Shown here piece by piece: positions 1 to 11,118 of a stretch of 64,000 nucleotides of DNA (within the stretch, counting starts at the first letter, position 1; every line of letters begins with the position of its first letter). The notes under the pieces were generated by a model. It was not told where the DNA came from. It saw nothing but the letters and a program-made list of their open reading frames with translations, and searched no databases. Origin of the DNA: Pyropia yezoensis (taxonomy: Eukaryota > Rhodophyta > Bangiophyceae > Bangiales > Bangiaceae); NCBI GenBank assembly GCA_009829735.1, contig CM020618.1, positions 34,634,894 through 34,698,893 on the forward strand. The letters are read 5' to 3'. The position numbers were made by a program, and so were the translations under genes.

Positions 1-36
1 GAAGATAGTACTCGGCCTGGTACGGGAAACGAGTAA
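1..36 (+). pseudogene. gag C-terminal end of element A
   Basis: Only the last eleven codons and the stop (TAA at 34-36) are inside the window. They align with the end of element B gag; both end in Gly-Asn-Glu before the stop. The pol frame begins a few bases downstream in another frame. Confidence 0.7.
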
Positions 37-44
37 GAGGAAGG

Positions 45-3000
45 ACGACACGGGGTCGCTGGGGTAACCCAAGCAAGCCACCCCGGAGTACCGCGGGGAA
101 AGCCCCACGGAGAGCGCGGTTGAGCCGACGCCGCATCAACCCCCGGGTACACCTTCCGGCCCCGACGACACGGCGTCAGGGGATTGATGCCCAACCTCCA
201 AGGTTGGGAGGAGAGGACGGGAAGCCCCGTCACATGGAACCAGACAAGGGCCCTGTTCAGGATGCCCGAGTTACACCGGATATCGGTGTAGGCCACGTAC
301 TGTTCACCTTGGAGAACTTCAAGGTATCAGCCACACTGGGGGTTGACCCCCAGTCGACCCGGTCGTATTACCCCGTACTGGATACAGGGGCTGGACCTAG
401 CCTGATCCGGAAGGATACCCTCCCGGACAAGTGGCTCCCGCAAGTCAGAGTTGCTCGGGGACCCACGATCAAGGATGCGAATGGTCGTCTCATTCGTACG
501 ACCGCAGCGATGTCGCTGCCGGTCACCATCGGGGAGCTTACCACGGCAGTTGACTTCCTGGTATGTGAGACTCTATCGGTGCCCTGCATGCTGGGGTGCA
601 CCTTCATCAACGTTCACGTTGATGCAATCCGGCCGGGCCGGAGGACCGTCGAGCTGCAAGAGGCCGACGGTACGAAGAGAGGACAGACAGCTATCGTCAG
701 GGACCTGACGCTACACGGGAGCCACGTTAACGTGGCTGAGGTATACGCCAACGTAGAACTGAAGACACTCCGGCTGGCCAAGCGGACTCGCTTTGAGCCG
801 CTGTCGGAGACCGTCCTCCCGGTTAACTGTGACCTCCCAGGCATCTGCAGAGTCCAGTCCAACCTACGAACCTACAAGCGCCATGGGTTGACCATGGCCA
901 ACGGTATCGTAGACCTCCCAGCGGGGGGGTCATCATTGCTGGTGATGGCGAACTATCGCCGTAAGGCAGTCACCCTCCCGAAAGGAACTATCCTCGGGAT
1001 TGCCGAGCTCTACGAAGGAGATATCCTTACCCCTGACAAGGAAGGTCAAGTGGAACCACTTGAGGTGCTGGCGGTCGCCGAGACCACCGAGGGGCAGCAA
1101 CCCGATGACGGAAAGCCTAACCCATCACCAGCTCCGGCGGACATGCCGCCAAAGGACCAAGAAGCCTTGAAGGCACTGGCCGAGGCTGACCTCGACCACC
1201 TTCCCCCTTCTGTAGCTGAGGGAGTACGACGGATGTAAAGAAAGCATGACGTAATGTGGACCGGCGGGGCGCTGGGTACCATTGGGGCAACCCAACACCG
1301 TATAGACCTGGTACCAGGTGCTCGACCAGCGCGGTCGCAACCGCATCGCGCGGGACCTATGCAACGAGAGATCGTTGATGAAGAAGTGAAGAGGATGAGC
1401 GAAGCTAAGGTGATCCGACCTTCGATGTCGGAGTGGGGCGCCCCAGTCGTTATCGTACCGAAGAAGGACCAAAACCCTCGGTTTTGCATCGATTATCGAC
1501 GCCTCAACTTGGTTACCAAGAAAGACTCATACCCTTTACCAAGGATGGACGAGTGCATCGACTCGCTGGGGGAAGCCACAGTGTTCACCACTATCGACTG
1601 CAATGCCGGGTACTGGCAGATCCCAGTGGCGGAAGAGGATATCCCCAAGACGGCATTCGTCTGTGACAGTGACGTGTACGAGTTCCTAAGGATGCCCTTC
1701 GGATTGTCGAACGCCCCCGCCACATTCCAGCGGGCCATCGACATTATACTGTCGGTAGTCAAGTGGCGTAACTGCCTGGTGTAATTGGACGACGTCATCG
1801 TCTTCTCGCGTAACATGGATGACCATGTGCAACATGTCGACGAGGTACTCACCCTCTTGCGGAACGCCGGGGTAACCCTGCGCCTCAAGAAGTGCGCCTT
1901 CTTCCAGCAGACAGTCGAGTATCTGGGTCACCAGATCACGCCAGGTAAACTGAAAGTGCTCGAAGTTGACACCCGGGCACTCCGGGATGCTCGATACCCA
2001 ACCACCCAGACACAGCTGAAAAGCTTCCTGGGGATGTGCAACGTATACCGACGGTTCGTCAAGGACTTCGCTCGTATAGCCAAACCGTTAACGATTCTGA
2101 CGAGCAGCGCCTGGCCATAGGTACTCCAACCTCCCTCGGCCAGTGAGGGAGAGGCACTCGAGCTGCTCAAGCAAGCTCTGCCAGCCCCACCCGTGCTTGC
2201 GTTGCCGCATAGACGCGGGACCTGCGTCATCGACGTCGATGCCTGCGACACCCAAGTGGGATGCACCCTGCTACAGGAAGAGACCATCATCGGTACCGAT
2301 AATGCTATCCGGGACCTACATCCGGTAGGGTACTTCAGCCGGACACTCAACCCGGCTGAGCGTAACTATAGTGCCACCGAGCGCGAGTGCCTCGGAGTCA
2401 TATGGGCAGTGCAACTGCTCCGGCCATACCTGGAAGGTTCCAGGTTTATCGTAAGGTCCGACCACGAACCTTTACGATGGCTTCTCAACCTTGGTGACAA
2501 GGATTCCGACAGCCACGGTCGGCTAGCCCAGTAGAGGCTGAAGATGGCCGAGCACGACTACCGGACCATATATAAGGCCGGCTCCACCCATCATCTGGGG
2601 GACGCGCTGTCGCGACTCGATACCCCAAGCGGGGATACCCGACAGGTGGACGAAGACATCCCCGTGGTACCGGTTTGCATGGTGGGTAATGCTACCTAAG
2701 GTATGGTCGACCATACCATGGCACACCTTGCGTGCCCAGTGACCCTCGCGGACTTCCGCGAGGCACAGGCCAATGACGATGACTGTAAACGCCATCGTGC
2801 TAACCTCCTGGCCAGCGCGGCCGGCATCTTCTCCGAGAACGAAGACGGACTCTTATATCGGCGGGCATCCGCCGACGGACGGCATCAGGTCGTGGTTCCC
2901 GTGTCCTTACGGCAAGCCGTCATGGAACGAGAACACGAGAACCCCACAGCCGGACACCCGGGGGGTTCGCGCATGTTCGCAGCAATGCGAAGGTTCTTCT

Positions 3001-4210
3001 ACTGGCCAGCTATGGCTGTCGACGTAATCGACCACGTGCGGGGATGCCACCCGTGTGCACGGAATCGCATGAGTCTTCATAGGCGGACATCCGCTATGAA
3101 ACTGTTCCTCCCGGACGGGCCCAACGAGCAAGTCGCTATCGACATACTCGGGCCGCCTCCGGTAACGGAAGAACGGAACAGGTACATCCTGGTCATGTCG
3201 GACCGCATTACTGAGCTGTCACGGGCAGTAGCCATCCCGACCGATACGGCCTACACGGTCATGAACGCAGTGGTTGACCACTGGATCAGTGCTTACGGAG
3301 TAATGAAGCAACTCCTCTCCGATAACGGAGCAAACCTTACGTCAGCATTCTGCACTAAGGTCCTGGGCATGTTCGGCATCGAACCCCGTCGGGCATCCGA
3401 CTACCACCCGCAATCCAACGGGCAGGTGGAGCGGTTCAACCGCACCATCGTGAAGACGCTCCAATGCTATGTGGCAGAGCTCACGAAGACGTGGGACAGG
3501 CTCCTGTCCGTCTTGACCCTGGCATGCAATGCCAGGCCCCACCGGAGTACCAGCATTGCACCACTGGAATGGGTCATGCCCATGGGCGTCGGGAACCTGA
3601 CGCTGCCACCGGGCAGATGCACCGGTATGACATACCGAAGGGCCGGCCAGCCGAACGGATCCACTCAGCTTGGTTGGCCAAGCTATCGTGGATGATTCCT
3701 GAGCTCAAGGGTGCCCTTGACCGAACACAACTTCGATACAAGAAGAACTTTGATGCCCGGCTACGGGTACGCAACGCAACCCTTGTAACAGGTGACTGGG
3801 TCTACATCAGACACCAGAAGTTCCGCGGGAACAAGCTTATGCAACCGGTCAAGGGACCGTACCAGATCTTACACAGAGATGATCACTCTGTAATCCTGCA
3901 CTCCGATACGGAGATACAACGCATCAACCTCAACGATGTGACACCTGCTCCGAGGCCGGAACAGCCTCAGCCGGTACCGGCTGGGCTGCTACATGAAGCT
4001 CTTGCAACCCACCGGTCAGATGACCCGGTGGGACCGGATGGGATTCCATACCAAGTAGAGAGCGTGGTCGGACACACCGACCCGGACCTACCAGGACCCT
4101 GGTACGTCAAGGTGATGTGGGTCGGATACGACTCACCCACCTGGGAACAGGCGACGAATATACCCCGCCAACTCCTCATGCCTTACATGAGGCGACGACG
4201 CCTACTGTAA
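45..4210 (+). pseudogene. pol: Degraded pol polyprotein of element A
   Basis: The domains in order are an aspartic protease with a DTGAGPS active site near 381-401, reverse transcriptase (about 1380-2060), RNase H (about 2190-2620), an integrase with an HHCC-type zinc region and DDE core (about 2930-3470) and a C-terminal chromodomain (about 4040-4190). Compared with the element B copy it has in-frame stops at 1236, 1782 (at the Tyr of the RT YLDD box), 2118, 2532 and 2697. A one-base deletion near 3622 moves the rest to another frame. The ATG that opens pol in B is ACG here (45-47). The chromodomain identifies the chromovirus branch of Metaviridae. It is non-functional as read. Confidence 0.9.
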
Positions 4211-4662
4211 CAACCCAACCGACACCGACTTCGGCTGTTGGGGGGTGAGGCTTATACCTACTAAGTAGGTTGTCACATGGATTCGGCAAAGACTTAGGTT
4301 CACTAAGTTGGAGCGGACTTAGGCTAACTCAGTAAGCTACTGACTTTTACAAGTTTACTTGAAGGAGATGACTAACTCCAATAATTTTAAAGTAACCTGA
4401 GGCTTACACCAATGTAAACCTTCATCCATGGGGCAAGGGACGGACCAAGGAAGGTTGACCTTCATGAGCATTAACCAACCAGGATGGGTTCGGGGGCGCG
4501 AGAAAGAACCGAGGCAGGCCACGGCTAAGTCAGACGGGGTACTCGCCAATGGCAGGCATTGGTGTCATGCAAACGCCCCAGCGGGGGATGAGTTCATACT
4601 CACTACTACCCGGCCACCATAAGGGTCACCGGGTCCCTCTCCCTCACCAACAAAAGCACTCC
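4211..4662. other. Spacer between convergent pol and antisense ORF of element A
   Basis: About 450 bases without a convincing ORF. They contain a G-rich stretch near 4237 and degenerate copies of an ACTTAG/CTAAGT-type motif (about 4285-4335). The matching spacer of B carries four clean 24-bp copies. Both convergent genes must end their transcripts here. Confidence 0.6.
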
Positions 4663-7031
4663 TCAGTGGGTAGACCCACTGCCCGAGGGAGGCCACTCGC
4701 GCGTAAGCGCGTACACCTCCATGCTCCACCGGTCGGCAATCTCACGACGGTCAATCACCCGAGTTACCTCGGTGCATAGCTGGACGAGGGTGCTGCGGCC
4801 GGCCTCCACGTCCGCCAGAGCGGACTGGAGGCGGTCAAGGACGCCACCGAAGCAACGCGCGGGCCCAACCAGCGCAGCACCTGGGGGGATATCCACCCGG
4901 CTAACAGAGAAACCCTCCCGCATTGCGCGGGCAACAAGAGCGTCAACGCCCTCATACCAGAGACGGGGACTCCCGTCAGGCATGACAGGGGCAGGAGGTG
5001 ACACTGGCGCAGCCAGAGGAGCCACAGGAGCCGACACGGCTACCACCGGAGCCGGCGGCACCTGATACGAGGCCCGGTAGGACCCTACCGAAGGGGCTCC
5101 ACGGTAAACCCGGCGGGGCTCTGCCCGACGACGGGACACCTCACGCTCCTCACCCGCAAAGCCCCACTCTCGGGGACGACGGCCAACCGCCACTGGTATC
5201 GGGTTGCCGAACCACGGGGCAAGGACTTGAAGAGGGTCATGGATAACCATGGGAGTACCCAGGTCAGGAACAGCCTCGGTGGACGCCCACCCCCGGCAAT
5301 TGGGCTCACCCGGCTGAGTACGCCGGATACGCAACGAGTGACGAGGCAAGGGGGAAGCCCCAGCCTGCGGGTCCCGGTACGGGGGAAGGGCCAACACCCC
5401 AGCCCAGTTCACGGCATCGTGAACAGCCAGCAGGGCCTCGAACTCCTGGGCCAACCCGGTCTTGGCGGCTATGAGGTCCACGCCCAACTGCTCGATGTGC
5501 CTACGGACACCCGTCGGAAGATGAAACAGGCGCCCCTGCCGGCGGACGGACAGCAAGAAGGAGGAAGCCTGCCCGAGGGTAACCTCAAAGGTGAAGGTAC
5601 CCTGCAACGGGTGGACCGGCCGGGAGGCGAACACGCTCCTGAAGTATCGGAGGCAGGAGCCGGTATCAAACCTGAAAGCAGGGGCGGGTTCCCACCCCGC
5701 CTGCCACAGAGGCGGGCGCACGGCAGTGTACACCGGCGCGCGACCGTTACCGGTCTGCAACGCACACGTTATATCGGTGTGGAACGCATCCGCCATGACT
5801 CCATGGTTGCGTCGCCAGCTCGACGCTGACTTCAACCCCGCCATAGGCGGGTACGGAGCCGTCAACGTCAGGTACGGGGATACCCCCGGGAAGTACTCGA
5901 ACCCGGGATACCGGCCGGTATCACCCACCGTCTCCTCAAACGCCACCGGCTCCGCCGCCGCCGCAATCCCCCGAGCACTAGCCGGGTAGTCAACCTCCCG
6001 CGGCAACGCGGGGGCAATCAAGTCGCATATCCCGAAGGCGGAGTCGAGGTAGACCTCACCCCGCCCCATCCGGGTGCGCCAGAGCTGCGCATACCGGTCG
6101 TCCGGCTGGCTCAGGATCCAATGATGCTCCACCCGTACCGCGTTCGGCTGGTTGACCAGCCGCACCAGCTCCCGCTCCCAACTCGGGTCCACTGTGACAC
6201 GCCGGGAGGTCTCTCCGGGAAGACGCGGCTGGTGGAAGTTCACCCGCACCCGCCCAGCGGAGTCCATCGACTCCTGCACGGTCATGCCTCGAACCCGAGC
6301 CACCAAGTCGGACATCGACATGGCGGGTTGACATGCCGCCAAGGCGACGCCGCCAACCAACGGGGCAACCCGGGCAGGACCAGGAAGAATCGGGAGCGCC
6401 GGGAAGAGCCCCACCGGCAGAGGGGCCGGCATCGGCCGAGCCCGGGGCCGAGGAGGAAAAAGAAGGGCGGGCTCCCGCCCGGAGTAACTCCCGGAGTCCA
6501 CTGCCATCGGGGTAGACACTTTCTGACCACCAAGCGTCCGCGGCACAGCGGGCAGAGCATCGCCGCCACCCGGGCCCGATGTGGGCTCACGGGGGCGGCA
6601 GGGGTAGACCCGGTACCCGCCGCCGCGGACACACCAACTGGGCGGGCACCCGCGCCGTCTTGACCCGCCGGACTGGCCGGGGTGCCGCCACGACCATCCG
6701 ACACGCCGGCGACGCCGTCTTGAGGTAGAGCCGCGACGGCACAGGCGACAGGAGCCATCCGGGCCGCCGGAGGAGTAGGAATGAAGGCAGCCGCTGCCCG
6801 CGGTTGCCCGCCACCCGACGGAGCCGTAGTGCCGCTGCACACGGACGACAATCCGCCCGGCGCACCTTCCGGGGTCACACGAACGGTCACCCGGTCGCCT
6901 TCGTCCTCCGACGAGCTCGCCAAGAAGCACTCGGCGGCGGTGGCAGAGACGGGAACGTCGTCCACCATCACCTCTTCCTCCTCCTCAAGCAGGAGGTCGT
7001 CCTCGCCCCCGGGTACCTGGGGGTCCGACAT
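4663..7031 (-). pseudogene. Antisense ORF of element A (one frameshift)
   Basis: This is the counterpart of the 789-codon ORF at 25004-27373 in element B. The start ATG (7029-7031) and the stop (4663-4665) are conserved. Total length is 2369 bases against 2370 in B, because of a single-base deletion near 6592 that moves the N-terminal fifth into another frame. The protein has an acidic, Pro/Ala/Gly-rich N-terminal third, a better conserved central region with an F-x-F-x-TGS motif, and a C-terminal region ending Gly-Ser-Thr-His. No known domain was recognised. It lies on the strand opposite to gag-pol and converges on pol. The continuous 755-codon reading at 4663-6930 includes a wrong-frame N-terminus. 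Confidence 0.75.
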
Positions 7032-7608
7032 GGTAGAGCTGGGGTAGCAGGGGCGTCCCGTGCCAGAAAGCCGCAACCGGCTCGACCCATTGCAAGGAAC
7101 GCTCGCGCGGACGAGCCAGGGAAGCGCGGGCACCCGCGCTTATAACCACACAGCTCAGCACGAGCGATACGGTAACGCGGGACGACCTGCGCCAGCCGAG
7201 CTACGAGGGCGCTCCACCCAGGCACCTGGATCGCGGCCACGCGCCCCTCACACGGGGTAATCAAGGGGAGTCACCCCCAACCGCCCCCCACGCAACGCGG
7301 GCAACCCCCGCCACCCACTCAATCGTCTCACGAGAGGGGCCCCCCTACCACCAGACGCCAGGTGGCGGATCCGCTTGCACCACCCCTCGCAAAGGGGGGT
7401 CGTGAACAGAAACCCGCATCGGGAATTCAACGGTCCGGAAAACGGATCGTGTGTGTACCACACAAAGGGGGGCACCCCCCTCAGACAACCTCGAAAAGGG
7501 GTGTCTGTCGCGACAGGGCGCAAAGCCCCACCCGACTGGTAAACGGTCACGCGACCCACTTACATTCGGTAACCCGAATGCAACTCGACCCGAGGACGGG
7601 CCGAATCT
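7032..7608. other. Region between antisense ORF start and polypurine tract of element A
   Basis: About 580 bases, matching 24425-25003 of B. No ORF is conserved between the two copies. Relative to the antisense ORF this is its 5' flank, so any promoter for it would lie here or in the LTR. Confidence 0.5.
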
Positions 7609-7620
7609 AAGGGGGGGATA
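7609..7620 (+). promoter_or_regulatory. Polypurine tract of element A
   Basis: AAGGGGGGGATA sits directly before the 3' LTR (TGTAGCA at 7621), the expected place for plus-strand DNA priming. The same tract borders the B LTR at 24413-24424. Confidence 0.75.
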
Positions 7621-7984
7621 TGTAGCAATATGGTTGGCCGTATTGTGACCCTAATATCAGGGGGGGCTACTTCTAATCCTTGGCTTTCAAGTTGATAGTC
7701 CGTACTGGTCACGGTATCTATAAGTTACGTATGACCAGAGGGACTTGCATCTTGGGGTGGAGGGTAGTTAGTAGTGTCTCCGAGGGTTTATAACGTGGGG
7801 GCCGGCGGCGAATCCACCGCCGGCCATGGTAGAACAACAAACCCCTCCCATTTGGGCTCCCATCTTGGTCGCGTGGCTTGCGCTCCAAGGACAGCAGCCT
7901 TGGCCTCCCGGTGACGGTGGTGCCGATCCCCCCTGGTGAGTGTTCCGTGAGAGTGAACGTGCAGCGGATACCTATTGTGCAACA
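7621..7984 (+). repeat. 3' LTR of element A
   Basis: 364 bases, starting TGTAGCAATATGG and ending in ...GTGCAACA, the inverted TG...CA ends of an LTR. It matches both LTRs of B in reverse complement. It includes a GC hairpin with a 9-bp stem (7800-7825) and a TTTATAA box about ten bases upstream of that hairpin. Confidence 0.9.
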
Positions 7985-8567
7985 GATGCGTTCCTTCTTG
8001 TTCTTCACTACACGAAACTTGGCGTCCAGATGCTCCAACACCGGTGACACAAACCCATGGTTGAACTGCACCTTTCCTTCTCCGGGCAGGATACTCTTGA
8101 CATGCTGCTTCTGGAAGTCCCAGCCTACGATGAGGGGGACTGATAGAGTCTTGACTACTAGAAAGGGGAAAAGCATTGGCTCATTGTTGACATAGATGGC
8201 GACGGGAAGACGGCCAAGCGGTCGTAGGGTTTGACCTGAAGCGTCGACAATGTGGGTTTTGGTAGGCGCTCTCCAGGCATGTCGACGCCAGCCCGGAGGT
8301 AACAGGTTCTCAGTGATGACGCTTGGCCCGGCTCCCGTGTCAACCACCGGCGTAACAGCTTGGGGGAGGCTATCCCCAACACGCATACGAGCATTGATCT
8401 TGAGTTTTTCCTTACGCAGGACAAGGTCCCCGTGAACAAACAGGGTGTCCAGGCGGCTACCAGTTGAGCAGGTAACTGCCGTCCTTTCTCCCGGCACGCA
8501 AGGGGAGAACGAGTAGAAGTACCCCGCCGTCGGAGATGCGGGAAGACACTTGGGGAGAGCGCCTGCC
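7985..8567 (-). pseudogene. pol: N-terminal pol (protease) of element D1, cut by element A
   Basis: This encodes the retropepsin part of pol, with DTGAGPS at about 8321-8341 and a second conserved hydrophobic strand (GWDFQKQH) at about 8100-8125. The frame is open, but ends at 7985 where the LTR of A begins. Codons read beyond that point belong to the LTR. The matching D2 segment (about 44950-45580) shows how pol would have continued. The pol frame differs from gag, whose stop is at 8568-8570. Confidence 0.85.
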
Positions 8568-10451
8568 CTACTCGTTTCCCGGGTCCGAGGAGTCCTTAGA
8601 GGTTTCGGTCTCCAGGTCACAGTCCGTAGGGGCTTCCCTTGCACGAGCCTCCGTGATGCTCTGCAAGGTTGCCACCCGGATTGCGTGAACCTGTGCCTTG
8701 TTTATCTTGGAGGGTGCTCGCCGGTCGGCCCAGTTGACCGCCCTTGCAAACACCAGTCCTTGACGCTTGATTTTCTCCTGGAGGTCTTTGGGAATGGTCG
8801 GGCACTGGTAGGACATGTGGTCCTCCTTCGGGCACAGCCAGCAAGACCGGAACCGCTGGTTCTTGACCTGCTTGGGTGCGACTAGGGAAGGTTGCTCCTT
8901 AGAGACGAAGCCGCCCCACTTGTCTTCTGACCCCACGGGTGAGGCCTCGCCAACTGCGAGTACCGGTACAGGGCTATCACCTCCCTTATACTTGTCGGGT
9001 CCGGGACGAACTCGCGACAACGGCTTGAGAGCTGAGACCATGGGAGCCTGGAGTGCCTTGGCTTGCCGGTTTTTGCCCTGGGTGTAGGCGATCAACTGCT
9101 GCAAGGTATGTTCTTGATGTTCCTGGTTGTAGTTCTCCTCGTCCACTTGAAGATATTCAGAAAGCCCTCCCGAGAAGATCATCTTGAGCCTGTCCTCAGG
9201 GTAAACGTTGCCACAAGCCTCGCTCATCTCCCGGACACGACGGGCGAAGGCCTCTGGAGTCTCTTGTCGCTCCATGGTTGCCCGGTTCAACCTGCCGGCT
9301 GCCTTGCGCAGGGAGTCCGCGTCAGCGTAGTTGGACAGGAGCCAGTTGACTGCCTCCGGATAGCTCCCAACGGTACGCCCGACAATGTGTCCGGCAGAGT
9401 CTGGTAGAACCTGTGCGAACCGCTGTTCCGCTTCTCCGGTCATGACGTTAACCAGGAGGTAGAGAGCCTTGCCCTCGGACACATCTTTGTCGTTGCATGC
9501 CTTGACAAACGGGCGCATGAAGGCAAAGATAAGCGCCGGTCTCTTCCCGGAAAACTTAGGATGTCCCCCGAAGCTCGGCTGCATTCGCCCGTTCAGGGAT
9601 GCCATCTTCTTGGCCATCTTCCGGGTGTAACCTTGGTCTTGGTTCTCCAGCCGGTAGTTACCCCAATACGTGACCTTTTTCAGGGTGGCATCTCCCACTT
9701 GGTGAGCAGGGAAGTCAAACTCGACTAGCCTGCGCCGGGTGGGACCAGGAGATGCGTCCCAGTCATATCCCTCCTCAGAGCTGGAGGAACTGGTCTCGCT
9801 GGTGCTAGAGCGACGACGACGACGCCGACGCCTCCGGCTGCTCCGGTTACCGGTCTTGGAGCTCCTCGCCCCATGGGATGCAAGGGGAGGAAAAGCTTGG
9901 CCGGTCCCAGGAGTCGAGGTCTCAGGGAGACCCGTAGAACCAGTCACAGCGGTGCCTCTGGCATCGCTAGTGCCCACAGGAAGAGTTGTATACACCCAGC
10001 TGCCGTGTGTGGGTCCAGGAGTAAACACACCAGGGGCTATCCCTGGAGGTTGAGGAGTAGAACCGACAGGAGGGAGACGTCTGCTGCGAGTGGACTCAAA
10101 CGCCGTTGACCCCGGGGTGGCTCACACAGGAAGAACAGCCGGAGCAACAGGAGCAGGAGGTGCTTGGCCGCCTGTAGACTCCAGTCCGCTACCGGATGTC
10201 ACACCCAGGTCTGCTTCACCCGTAGGGAGAACGCCGGGTTGGGCACCGTCCCCCGCGGTGACCACGGATGCGTCAAGGGACGCGGGGTCTACCCCTTCGG
10301 GCACCGTCGTGCCAGGGAGGGTAGCCATGTTGGTCTCTTGACAGCCACAGTCCAGTTGCCTGCGTGTCCAAAGATCGGAAGACCACAAGAGAGGGGTTGG
10401 AGAGCCAGGAATGGGGTTCCCGTGAACGGGTGCAAATAATTCCCAAACCAC
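8568..10451 (-). pseudogene. gag: gag of element D1 with one nonsense codon
   Basis: Capsid-like polyprotein homologous to D2 gag (45733-47616). It has a Pro/Thr/Gly-rich N-terminal part, an Arg-rich cluster followed by Ser/Glu (about 9770-9840), a central capsid-like region and a CCHC zinc knuckle (C-x2-C-x4-H-x4-C, about 8800-8850) that would bind element RNA. A TGA at 10122-10124 replaces a sense codon of D2 and leaves a 486-codon open part downstream. The true start may be the ATG that opens MATLPG, about 40 codons after the first ATG. Confidence 0.85.
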
Positions 10452-10516
10452 AGAAGAAGACAGAACAGGAACAACCCAACCGCTGCTCCCAAATGTCTCT
10501 TCTCAAACACTCCAAT

Positions 10517-10534
10517 CCCCTGCTGCTCCACCCA
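10517..10534 (-). promoter_or_regulatory. Primer-binding site of element D1
   Basis: The plus strand reads CCCCTGCTGCTCCACCCA, the 17-mer shared by elements B, D2 and H with one extra C. Read on the element strand it begins TGG, as expected for pairing with the CCA end of a tRNA, and lies a few bases inside the 5' LTR. Confidence 0.75.
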
Positions 10535-10537
10535 ATA

Positions 10538-11118
10538 TGTCGTATAAAACTCGATCCTCTCAGACACGTGTCAATATCCCTCGGGGGAAAGGGACAGGTA
10601 ACACAGAAAGGGGAAGTACGAGAGTGGTATGCCTGTTGCCTCACGTGCCTGCTCGCAGAGCAAACAGATACGCACGGTAGTGCACACGGGGAAGAGGAAA
10701 GCAAACGCGCAGTTGTCTTTTTCCTGAGGGCGCGGGCCAAGGGCGCCTTGCTGTCCTTCTTAACGTGCATCTGGGGGAGCCTCGGCACGTTGGCCAGGTA
10801 GCCCCCCCCCCCCCCCCCATAACCCCGAGTGGCCCCGACCCGAGTCTAACCTCGTCAGGTCAGAGGCCACTATCACTACTAATTCTATTCCCACTCACTA
10901 ATCTCACACTCAAATTCTCTCAAATCAAGTCCCTCACAAGTATGCAAAAACCCATCAGAAGTCCCTCTCTCACGTGTGGATAGCGTAGTCCACCGCATCC
11001 CAGTGCCGGGCACGGGCCACGGCCGCCAACCATCACCACACGGCGGGCGTGTTCTGGCACCTGGTGCCCTCTGGTTGCAGTCCCGGGTCGGCGCCAAGTC
11101 GGGGCCAGGGATGCTACA
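10538..11118 (-). repeat. 5' LTR of element D1
   Basis: 581 bases, TGTCGTATAAAAC... to ...GGGATGCTACA on the plus strand. It matches the two D2 LTRs along its whole length, including an internal run of 17 C (10802-10818). Confidence 0.9.

Larger units (their letters stand above)
1..7984 (+). mobile_element. Element A: Ty3/gypsy chromovirus, 5'-truncated by the window edge
   Basis: The visible part runs gag end, pol, spacer, antisense ORF, polypurine tract, 3' LTR. The order and sequence match element B (24050-34799) read in reverse, so the two are one family. The 3' LTR ends at 7984, exactly where the D1 protease reading frame resumes at 7985, which shows that A inserted into D1. The 5' LTR and most of gag lie left of the window, so the target duplication cannot be checked. 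Pol carries five nonsense codons and one frameshift, so this copy cannot move without help. Confidence 0.9.
7985..11118 (-). mobile_element. Element D1: 5' part of a family-D chromovirus
   Basis: Read on the - strand this is 5' LTR (11118-10538), primer-binding site, gag and protease, followed by the insertion point of A. The rest of D1 must lie left of A. On its right the LTR ends at 11118 and F1 gag continues at 11119, so D1 sits inside F1 gag. Confidence 0.85.

Noticed and set aside
4663-6930. 755-codon frame of element A as the complete antisense protein
   Set aside because: Its N-terminal part is out of frame relative to element B; the conserved start is at 7031 with a one-base deletion near 6592.
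10976-11118. First 48 codons of the 526-codon frame as the F1 gag start
   Set aside because: They are the end of the D1 LTR read through by chance; real gag sequence begins at the insertion point.
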